From Agarophyton chilense (Eukaryota > Rhodophyta > Florideophyceae > Gracilariales > Gracilariaceae), in contig JARGXX010000138.1 of NCBI GenBank assembly GCA_030374765.1, forward strand, positions 372,001-436,000: 64,000 bases of DNA, given 5' to 3'. Below the pieces are notes generated by a model that was not told the DNA's origin, ran no database searches, and saw only the letters and a program-made list of their open reading frames with translations. Position 1 is the first letter of the stretch, and the number at the start of each line of letters is the position of its first letter. Below, piece after piece: positions 56,511 through 64,000 of the stretch. Position numbers and translations under genes: made by a program.

Positions 56511-57073
56511 ATGGGGGACGCGAGAAGCGTTTATACGCAGTCGGACCGGTGTTCCGGGTACTCATCTTCATCACGAATTCCTCGCCGCCCGACCAACTCT
56601 TGCAGTTCTCAACAGCATTCTGTTCCTCACCGCTCTTCAGCTCGATCTCTCGCGATGGATCCGAACGCCGGGTCCAATCCGTTTCAGCCCTTCTCTGAGG
56701 ATGCGCCTTCTGGGGCTCCGTCAAACACTGCTGGTTCTGTGTTGCAGCCTACTGCTCAACTCGGTCCATACCGTTCATTCCCCACCCCGTACACCGGATT
56801 GCGGCCGGTACCGCTACCTCAGCCAACCGTGGCTCCGATGCCGAACGCGGCTTACGTCGCCTCTGCGGGTGTAATTCGAGCTCCTTCTGGTCGTGTTTAG
56901 CGAAGCTACCCGCACCCTGCGGCTTTCTATGGACGAGATCCTCTCGAGAACGTTGAACTTTTCGCGCAAGCGCCCTGGTTTGATCCAGTTGCTATCCGCG
57001 ATGACGCGTTGATACAACAGTATGTACACGGTGGGTACTTCCCTGACGGGATTCCGGAACACGCGATTTATAG
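56511..57073 (+). pseudogene. Antisense gene of Gypsy-3, 5' part
   Basis: The gene begins with an ATG 25 bp inside the LTR junction and opens with a Ser/Pro/Arg-rich leader, as in Gypsy-1 and -2. Further in, the block FAQAPWFDPVAIRDDALIQQY (about 56960-57022) aligns with APWFHPLAVRDEDLIQSY of Gypsy-2 and APWFHPTAVFDEELLASY of Gypsy-1. Gypsy-2 cuts it off at 57074. Broken. Confidence 0.65.
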
Positions 57074-57936
57074 TGTAGGACAATGCCTCCAAGGGGGAAA
57101 ACCTACGAAGACGTCCGGATCTTCCTCTCACGAGGTAACCGGCGCGGTAGAGCCCTCCGAGGGATCGGCGTGCAATGCCGGGTGTAAGCCGGAGCCGAAC
57201 CGTCGCGACGGGCGCAGGGAGGCTGAAAGAAGCCGAGAATATCCGCCGAAGCGGTGCTTGCGTATCCTCTGAGGAGGCAAAACCCACGAGAGTGGCGAGC
57301 ACGACAGGTGTCAGTGCGAGCCGCAAGAGCGGGAATTGCCCAATGAAACGGAGGAAAAAGGAAGGAAATGGGAACGTAGGCAAGAGGGCGAGGTTGACCA
57401 CGAGTCGCAAGAGGGGACTCGGGAATAGCCGGCACTGCCGGGTGTAGCAAACCGTATACACGGGCGGAACCACGAAAGTGGGAATAGGTACCCAACACAC
57501 GAAGGCGGCTTGAACGTCGAAGGGGGTTGGGAAGCCGTGCACCACGGGAAATCCCTCCGTAAGGAGTTGTATATCCGCGCAGGCGGTTCGACCCAGAGCC
57601 AAGATCTGGAAGACCAAGATCACCCTTGTTGGGCAGACTTTACTGGACCAGCGGCCGCGAGGCCGGCGGCCTAAGTACTGTAGTCACCGTAGAATACAAT
57701 AAATAAAGTCTATCCTAAATAGCTAAATGTCCGTCTAACAAAAGGGGCCAATCTGGCGGCCACGTGTCGCGCGGGCGCTGCGGCCACGTGTATGTCACCT
57801 GGTCCCGCCGGTGCATCACCGGCGTTCCGGCCATCGCCGTGAAACGGCTTACTCCTACTCATAACGAGGTTGCACGCCGGAGGCTCCGGAAAAAACTTAA
57901 GTCCCCAAAAACCTCTCGGGAGGACGTTGCTCTTCA
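57074..57936 (-). repeat. Gypsy-2 3' LTR
   Basis: 863 bp. In element orientation it starts TGAAGAGCAACG and ends GCATTGTCCTACA, matching the LTR ends of Gypsy-1. Bounded on the right by the polypurine tract and on the left by Gypsy-3 sequence. Long open frames crossing it on either strand are not genes. Confidence 0.82.
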
Positions 57937-57948
57937 TATCCCCCCCCT
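57937..57948 (-). promoter_or_regulatory. Gypsy-2 polypurine tract
   Basis: On the minus strand AAGGGGGGGATA abuts the LTR start TGAAGA. It lies in the leader of the antisense gene, 36 bp before its ATG. Confidence 0.8.
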
Positions 57949-57983
57949 TAAGACAGGGCGAACACCTCGAAGAGGAAGTCGGC

Positions 57984-59760
57984 ATGGCAGCTCGTCATGA
58001 TAAGAGCGCGTCCGACACCGGGTCTCCGGAAACCAACACACCTTCACCAAGGATCCCACGCACGCTCTCCGCATCCGATTCCAACCACAGCACTCCAACA
58101 CGCACCATGTCCAACCCCAACCGTCATTACACATCCGCGACTCCCGCCCTTGGCGGTTCCACCGGCTTCCGGTCCGCGGCCCACCCTGGGGATGTTACCA
58201 ACCTCGCGTACGAAGACCGCCGTATTGGCGCCCGCTTTCGCGGACAGGCGGACCCACCGCAGTGGCCGACCTACGACGCCCTTGTGGGTGCGAATCCGAG
58301 AACTCGGCATGGCTCCGCGAGATTGCGGTATGCGCCTTGGTTTCACCCATTGGCTGTCCGCGACGAGGATTTGATCCAATCCTACACCGATAATTCGGAG
58401 ATGCTCTCGGGCGACCTGCCCGGCGTGGTGACCCTGTCCTGGGATTGGCGTAATCGTATCGCCATCCCGGTACACCACATACTCCGCCGACGTGGTGAAT
58501 CCTCTGCGGAGGCTCAAGCCGCGCTTGTGCGGATCGCTTATCTCAGGCACCATCGGGCGCCTTTCGAGGTCCCGATACCGCCAGAGGTCGAATTCGACGT
58601 CCACCTTTACCGCACTCGCGGGGAAATGTCGTACTGTGACCGTCTTAACGGATTGGAAACCCTCGCTTGGAGGGGCACACCGATCGCTGGGCAAGAAGCC
58701 CTTTGCTGGGCACGACCGATTCTTTGGGCAGAGTTCCGCTACCAACCGCGGCAGTCGCGCTCGAACTTCCTTCAGAACTTCATCCGCGATGAGCGGCGTT
58801 GGCAGGCCCGGACCGGGTACTTCGTACCGTACCAGAACACGGAGATTGAGTGCATCGCGCCTGCTCACCGACGTGGTCGGTACGTCAGTCTCCCAGACTG
58901 GTGGTCCTCCTTGGAGGCGTGCTGGGGTTCCTTCATTGAGCTGCCCCCAGTATTCACCTATGTAGGGTCGTCGTTCTTGAACGATCCCCAGTCGGGGTGG
59001 TGGTCCGTCGTGGTAAGCGAATGGGCCGTCCGCACTGCGGCTTTTATCTTCGCTGAGGCGTACGACCAATACCGATTGTGGTACGTGCCACCGCGTGTGC
59101 GGGATGCGATCCGTCGTTTGGACATGCGCATCCCCCTCGGGGGCGAGGCGAACGAAGAAGAGATGCTGGGCCTCCTCGACTTTGTGGAGGGGGTCCAGTG
59201 GGATGAGGTCCCGTTGGATAACTCCCAACGCATTCAACCGCGTCGCGGGTCTGGCCCCGGACTCGGGAGGAATACCGCGCTAGCGGAGGATTTCGTCTAC
59301 TTCGACCCCTGGGAGTACCACGAGATCAGCCGAGAGGAAGCGGAAGCCAACCGGCATGCGCCGCGTGAAGTCCCGGCCGACCACCCGCGAGGGTATGTCG
59401 ACTCGAGCGACTATTACCGCGACTATGCGGATGGTGACCCGATGGTCGACAACGAACCGGAGGATCCCGGTTACGCTCCGATGGAGGATGACGGGTCCGG
59501 CGAGGCCGGTTAGGAGTCCGTTGAATACGGTGGTGCGGCTCCATCCGGGGCTGCTGATGCCGCGCGAACGGATTCCTATCCGACTCCATCGGTGGCGGGC
59601 CCGCCCGCAACCGTCGCTGGCGCGGAGCGGGGCGAGGTCATCGCGCGCTTCCTTCGGGAGGTGGGGCTTCGCCCTTCCGAGATCTCGGGTGATGTGGCCG
59701 CCATGCGGGATGTCTGAGCCAACCGCCTGGGCGGGGGTCCACCTCGTGCGGAGGAATGAC
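57984..59760 (+). CDS. Antisense gene of Gypsy-2, unknown protein family
   Basis: The best example of the family. The ATG at 57984 lies 48 bp inside the LTR junction, on the strand opposite to pol. A Ser/Thr/Pro-rich leader of about 100 residues precedes the core: WPTYDALVGANPR, YAPWFHPLAVRDEDL, SWDWRNRIAIPVHHILRRR, GQEALCWARPILWAEFR, YQNTEIECIAP, WAVRTAAFIFAEAYDQYRLW, IPLGGEANEEEM and DFVYFDPWEYHEISREEAE. An acidic tail ends with a block (FLREVG, GDVAAMRD) shared with Gypsy-1. Trp, Tyr and Arg are strikingly frequent. No transmembrane segment or signal peptide is visible, so it is not envelope-like. I know of no matching family. It is probably expressed from an antisense promoter in the LTR. 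The copy is nearly whole. Confidence 0.82.
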
Positions 59761-60091
59761 CGGAGCTGCCGGTAGAATGTAGGGCGGCGCCCCTAGGGCG
59801 CCCTTGCCAGTAGTGAGAAATAAAAGAAGAGGGTCGCCTTTCCGACGCCCTTTTCCAAGTCCACTTCTTTCTTTCCGGGGTACAGGCCTTCAACCGGGGT
59901 TCCGGCGTTGCAGGGAACCAGCCTAGCTGGGAGTCCCGTGTTTAACGGTGGGCGCTTCGCGCGCGGACCAGGTAACTGGCACGACCACCAACGAGGTTGG
60001 GACAGCGTGAGCGGTTGCTTCCTTCCCCGCGTTGAGGCATGGACGGAGATGGCGCGTGGCGCCATCAGCCATTCCATTCCGTGTTCACGGT

Positions 60092-62305
60092 TTATCCCTC
60101 TTGGGCGTTTACCAGCGTGGCTGGGAGTGCGGTCCCCGCAAGGCGGTGGTATCGCATTACCGCAGAGCGCGGGAGGTGCTCGATGGGCTCCGGGGTGTCC
60201 CACTCTGGCCCGTATCCGTACCAGCGGGTCCGGTACTGGAGCACCCCGTGCCCATCGTAGCTGTGTCCGACGATTCGGTCGAGGACGTACTCCTGCACGT
60301 AAACTTGCCGGCCTTGCCGGGTGGTGGTGACCCGAGCCTCAGCGCCGCGTGGTGCTGGGCTCGTCGTCGCCTGTTCCGGATCACCCGGTTTGTCATTCCG
60401 CTCTGCGGTTGTTGCCGGGTTGCCGGGGCTGCCGTACCGTTTCGCGGAAGTTGCCGGCGCGGCCGGGTTGTGTTCCCGCTGGGCGGTAGGGGCTTCCCTG
60501 AAGTCCGCTCTTACCGCGAGTTTGCGGGGGTCCTTCCGTCTTGGTGACGGTTCACCGGAGGCCTCCGCTTGATTTGTGGCATGCCGCGTTCCCATTGGTG
60601 GGCAGTTTCCGCCGTGCAGTGCGCCGCGGGCGGTGAGTGGTTCACCGTCCAGGCGGTCCGCCTCCGCGGGGTGGCTGTCAGCCAATGACCGGGATGCCGG
60701 GTGCCCATTGGTCCGATCTCCCGCCCGGGTCACATGACCTTGAGGACGGGTGGTCGGGCCGTCGCGGACGGTTGGCTCCGATTGTTCGGCAAGGGAGGCG
60801 GTTTTAGACTTGTTGTCGCGCCCCTTTTCCCCCATGGGGTTCGTACCGTTCTCAACGGAGTGGCTCGCTAAACCTGCTTGCGCAGCGCCCGCCGGAGTAC
60901 CGGTACCGACCGAAACGCTCGGTGTGCGACCGCGAATGTGCAGGGAGCCCTCGGTTGCTTCCACGCGATGCGGAGCGTCCGTAGGGTCTCGCTTCCCGGC
61001 TTCGGGTCTTCGAGCGCCTTGGTTCCCCTTTCGGGGTTGCGTGGCGGTCGGGTTGACCGCTGCGTCCCGCGGGAGCGGATTGGCGTCCGGCGACGATGCC
61101 GGTTGCCCGCTCGGGGGCCTTGCCCGGGGTGTCCGGTTAAACTTCCGCTGCGACGGCGATGCTTCCGCGATTGAGCGGGTCCCCTCCCCCTCCTTAGACG
61201 GAGTGACGGGTGATGGTGGGCTAACCGCATGGCGGGTATAAATACCGCTGCGTGGCGCCCGTAAGGGTAGCTGGCCGCGACGGCCAGGTGTTTCCGGCAT
61301 TGCCGGTGGTTCCGATAGAGTCGGTATATCGGAGAGACCCCGTGAGGGGTGCGGTACCACGGCGGGGCGTGGTGCCACCGTTGTACCCGTGGTATACGAG
61401 GCCGTTTCGACGGGGGCTGATGCGTTTTCTGCCTGCGGCGGTGGGGCGGCTACGATGCGGTCTTGTGAAAGACGTTCGTGGTCGCCGTTCTTGTCCACCA
61501 CAACGGTGCCGGGGAGGGAGGACACGACCCGGAACGGACCTTCAGCGACAGGCGAGAGCTTGTGACGCTTGTCGGTCCGGGGGTTGTAGTACTCCCGGCG
61601 AACGAACACGTAGGTTCCCGGCTTGGGCGGTGCCGGTAGTGGTCCGCGTAAGCGGTTATCAAAATCCCGCTTGTAGGCGGCCTGGGCACGTTCCATAGAC
61701 TTCCGGGCGACCGGTACGAGCTTGGTAATCCAATTCTTCCACTTGAGGCGGTATTGACCCACGGATGGGAAAGAGTTGACCCTGTGTTGGGGTTCGACCG
61801 CCACTGGCGGGGGTGTCCTGGAGAGCACAAGCTCGAAGGGAGTCAGACCGGTTCTCCGGTGAACCTGCGTGTTGTAGGCGTAGGTTATAGCATCAGAATA
61901 AATGTCCCACGTCATTGGGTGATCGGATACGTAGGAGCGTAGCGACGCGAGTAGGGTGCGGTTGAAGCGTTCCACCTGCCCGTTTGTTTGCGGGCGGTAG
62001 GTGGTAGTAAACAGGTTCTTGACGTCGAGGATGCGGCAGACGTCCTGGAAGAACTTAGAGGCGAACTGCTTACCGTTATCGGATAGAACCTCTATCGGAG
62101 GGCCATAAACGAACGCCCAGTGCGTAACGAAGGCGTTCGCAACCGTGAAAGCGGTGATCTTCCGTAAAGGTACGGTGCGCACCAGCTTCGAAAAGCGGTC
62201 AGTGATAACCAAGAGGAACTTGTTTCCCTTGCGCGTCTTGAGTAGAGGCCCGAGAATGTCGATTGCGACAAACTCGAGGGGCGCCCTTGTGGGGAAAAGC
62301 TTCAT
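60092..62305 (-). CDS. Gypsy-2 integrase core, linker and chromodomain
   Basis: 737 residues. The DDE integrase core is at about 1-190 (AIDILGPLL, VLSDNGKQF, RPQTNGQVERFNRTLL), followed by a GPY/F-like segment (YVFRREYYNP, HKLSPVAEGPFRV). A long low-complexity linker (about 290-650) is rich in Pro, Ser, Thr, Arg and Gly. The chromodomain ends it (LDRIVGHSYDGHGVLQYRTR, WYGYGPEWDTPEPIEHLP). The chromodomain aligns closely with that of Gypsy-1. Confidence 0.87.
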   Translation of the reverse strand: MKLFPTRAPLEFVAIDILGPLLKTRKGNKFLLVITDRFSKLVRTVPLRKITAFTVANAFVTHWAFVYGPPIEVLSDNGKQFASKFFQDVCRILDVKNLFTTTYRPQTNGQVERFNRTLLASLRSYVSDHPMTWDIYSDAITYAYNTQVHRRTGLTPFELVLSRTPPPVAVEPQHRVNSFPSVGQYRLKWKNWITKLVPVARKSMERAQAAYKRDFDNRLRGPLPAPPKPGTYVFVRREYYNPRTDKRHKLSPVAEGPFRVVSSLPGTVVVDKNGDHERLSQDRIVAAPPPQAENASAPVETASYTTGTTVAPRPAVVPHPSRGLSDIPTLSEPPAMPETPGRRGQLPLRAPRSGIYTRHAVSPPSPVTPSKEGEGTRSIAEASPSQRKFNRTPRARPPSGQPASSPDANPLPRDAAVNPTATQPRKGNQGARRPEAGKRDPTDAPHRVEATEGSLHIRGRTPSVSVGTGTPAGAAQAGLASHSVENGTNPMGEKGRDNKSKTASLAEQSEPTVRDGPTTRPQGHVTRAGDRTNGHPASRSLADSHPAEADRLDGEPLTARGALHGGNCPPMGTRHATNQAEASGEPSPRRKDPRKLAVRADFREAPTAQREHNPAAPATSAKRYGSPGNPATTAERNDKPGDPEQATTSPAPRGAEARVTTTRQGRQVYVQEYVLDRIVGHSYDGHGVLQYRTRWYGYGPEWDTPEPIEHLPRSAVMRYHRLAGTALPATLVNAQEG

Positions 62306-62308
62306 CCG

Positions 62309-64000
62309 TTAGGAGTGCTTCCAAAGTTTCACCCGGTTCTTTGCGCATTGGGTGCAGAACTGCACCGTAGCGTAGCAATCAACCGCCACAGCGGGCCAAT
62401 AAAAGTCCCTTCGCAAAGTTAGATAAAGTTTTCTCCCACCGGAGTGTCCCCCGAGGGTCGGGTAGTGTGAGAGGTGGAGCACCCTGGTTTGCAGGGTGTG
62501 GGGGACCACGATCTGGGATCGGTGGTCCACCGTCCGGACGAGGTAACCGATGTCGTTTACCTCGAACGGGAGGTCCTCTCCACCGTTTAGGCGGGCCCGT
62601 ATGCGCGTGCAGAACGGGTCGCCGAACTGTTCTCGGATCATCTCCTCGGTGGAGATGGGTACAAAAATCCCGGGTACGGGTGTTTCATTCTCGCGCGCTG
62701 CGAGTAGCTCATCCATTTCCATGGTGTCTTCCCCGGTTTCGGGCCAATCCGACTCCGTCGGTGTTTCCCCTTCCAAGGTAAAGCACGGGATCTCGTCGAC
62801 CTCCGGGTCGGCAAGTGCTTCACCTGTCGTAGGTAATCGAGAGAGGGCGTCTGCTTGGGTGTTCTGGACACCCTTTTTGTAGACGACCTCGAAGTCGAAT
62901 TCCGCTAAGCGAAGGCGCCACCGCATTAAGCGGCCAGAAGGATCTGCGATGTTCAGCAGCCACCTCAACGAGGCATGGTCCGTGTACACGCTGAAATGAA
63001 CGCCCATGAGGTATGGGCGCAGAGTGGATAGCGCCCAGACCACTGCGAGGCACTCCTTCTCGGAGACCGAGTAGTTGCGCTCGTGGACGTTCAGCGTGCG
63101 GGACCAATAGCCAATTGGTTTGCGTTCCCCCTCGGTGGTGGTTTGGAACAGTGCGCAGCCCACCTGGTGGTCGCTGGCGTCGGTGTCGATGGAGTAGGGA
63201 AGCCCAGGTTTGGGCAAGGATAGGATGGGAGCTGTCGTAACTGCCTTAATCAAGGAGCGAAAAGATTCCGACTGATCGGTGGTAAATGGCGCAGGCTTCG
63301 GTGGCTGGCCCTTCCGCAGTAGCGCGTTTAGCGGAGAGGCGATATCCGAGAAACTCGGTATAAACCGTCGATAGACGTTGACCAGATCTAAAAAGGATCC
63401 GAGATTTGTTTGAGTACGGGGCTCCTTCGCCTCGCAGAGGGACTTGATACGAACTTGTTCGATCATTAACCGTCCTGGACGGATGACGTGCCCGAGATAC
63501 TTCACCGTGTCGGTGAAGAACTCGCACTTCCTCAACTTGAGGGTTATTCCTGCGTCTCGCAGTACGGTCATCACGTCCCGCACGTGGGTCAGGTGATCGT
63601 CCAGGTTTCTGGAAAAGACAATGATGTCGTCCAAGTAGACAAGGCACGTGCGCCACTTGAAACGCGACATCAGTATGTCTATAGCCCTTTGAAAGGTGGC
63701 CGGTGCATTGGTTAAACCAAACGGCATCCGCTTGAAGCGGTAGGAACCCGAGTGGCAAACAAACGCGGTTTTGTCTCGGTCCTCTTCCCGGACTGGGACT
63801 TGACAGTAGCCCCAGTTAGCATCCAGAGCCGTAAACACGGTAGCGTCCCCGAGCGAGTCTATACACTCGTCCATGCGCGGAATCGGGTAGGTGTCCCTCA
63901 CGATGACGACATTGAGGCGGCGGTAGTCAACGCAAAACCGCCACGTGCCGTCAGCCTTGAGGGCCAGCACCATTGGTGAAGCCCAAGGAGATTGGGCGGG
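62309..64000 (-). CDS. Gypsy-2 RT and RNase H, cut by the window edge
   Basis: RT palm motifs FKRMPFGLTNAPATFQ and YLDDIIVFS (about 63600-63750), RNase H with DTDASDHQVGCALF, SEKECLAVVWAL and a YTDHASLRW block, then the integrase zinc-binding start (HYPTLGGHSGGRK, CTQCAKNRVKLW) near the left end. It continues directly into the integrase core to the left. The remainder, with protease and Gag, lies beyond the window. Confidence 0.87.
   Translation of the reverse strand, partial: PAQSPWASPMVLALKADGTWRFCVDYRRLNVVIVRDTYPIPRMDECIDSLGDATVFTALDANWGYCQVPVREEDRDKTAFVCHSGSYRFKRMPFGLTNAPATFQRAIDILMSRFKWRTCLVYLDDIIVFSRNLDDHLTHVRDVMTVLRDAGITLKLRKCEFFTDTVKYLGHVIRPGRLMIEQVRIKSLCEAKEPRTQTNLGSFLDLVNVYRRFIPSFSDIASPLNALLRKGQPPKPAPFTTDQSESFRSLIKAVTTAPILSLPKPGLPYSIDTDASDHQVGCALFQTTTEGERKPIGYWSRTLNVHERNYSVSEKECLAVVWALSTLRPYLMGVHFSVYTDHASLRWLLNIADPSGRLMRWRLRLAEFDFEVVYKKGVQNTQADALSRLPTTGEALADPEVDEIPCFTLEGETPTESDWPETGEDTMEMDELLAARENETPVPGIFVPISTEEMIREQFGDPFCTRIRARLNGGEDLPFEVNDIGYLVRTVDHRSQIVVPHTLQTRVLHLSHYPTLGGHSGGRKLYLTLRRDFYWPAVAVDCYATVQFCTQCAKNRVKLWKHS

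Larger units (their letters stand above)
57074..64000 (-). mobile_element. Gypsy-2: Ty3/gypsy chromovirus, runs off the right edge
   Basis: On the minus strand, with its 3' LTR on the left (57074-57936) and pol reading leftwards from beyond 64000. The antisense gene lies between the chromodomain end (60092) and the 3' LTR, as in Gypsy-1. The two families share LTR end motifs (TGAAG..., GTCCTACA), the polypurine tract and gene order, but most of the LTR no longer aligns. It inserted into the Gypsy-3 antisense gene. The visible part has about two or three breaks. Confidence 0.88.

Noticed and set aside
56814-57623. Minus-strand open frame of 269 residues
   Set aside because: Most of it lies inside the Gypsy-2 3' LTR and the rest is the reverse of the Gypsy-3 antisense gene; no family resemblance.
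58044-59237. Minus-strand open frame of 397 residues opposite the Gypsy-2 antisense gene
   Set aside because: The plus-strand protein is conserved in Gypsy-1; this one is its reverse-strand shadow in GC-rich sequence.
60750-61241. Plus-strand open frames at 60.0-61.7 kb
   Set aside because: They are shadows of the low-complexity linker in Gypsy-2 Pol.
1-64000. CRISPR arrays, rRNA genes, intact tRNA genes and Polinton-type capsid genes
   Set aside because: None seen; the direct repeats present are LTRs or short tandem repeats.

Overview
This is eukaryotic nuclear DNA: short spliceosomal introns (62-134 nt, donors GTACGT or GTGAGT), mitochondrial-targeted genes, chromodomain Ty3/gypsy elements, Ty1/copia elements, Tc1 and PIF/Harbinger transposons. 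Compact, intron-poor genes standing as islands in a sea of nested LTR elements suggest a red alga, perhaps a florideophyte such as Chondrus. That lineage call is an inference; nothing in the window proves it.

Layout. 1-2070: a secreted nuclease gene with a long upstream region. 2070-22566: a three-element nest. An old copia (Copia-1, TSD ATTAC) was hit by a whole-looking young copia on the other strand (Copia-2, TSD CGTAC) and by a Ty3/gypsy chromovirus (Gypsy-1, TSD GAAAT). 22.6-31.0 kb: wreckage of a Tc1 transposon, a gypsy gag-protease-RT piece (Gypsy-5) and another copia (Copia-3). 31-46 kb: a gene island with an unrecognised protein gene, a bromodomain gene, mitochondrial ribosomal protein bS16m, an Oxa1/Cox18-type insertase, a PIF/Harbinger transposase and a compact five-exon ionotropic glutamate receptor-like channel. 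46-52.7 kb: mostly gene-poor, AT-rich DNA with a secreted protein resembling a bacterial PEP-CTERM-associated family. 52.7-64 kb: a second nest, Gypsy-4 hit by Gypsy-3, itself hit by Gypsy-2, which runs off the right edge.

Most notable: three separate Ty3/gypsy families (Gypsy-1, -2, -3) carry a related gene on the strand opposite to pol, between the chromodomain and the 3' LTR, beginning right beside the polypurine tract. Its aromatic-rich protein matches no family I know. Second: in all three copia elements the first Gag AUG lies inside the primer-binding site, which matches the anticodon arm of initiator tRNA-Met; the AUG is the complement of that tRNA's own anticodon. Host genes of interest are the glutamate receptor-like channel without an amino-terminal domain, and two secreted proteins (nuclease, PEP-CTERM-like) whose closest relatives, as I recall them, are bacterial.
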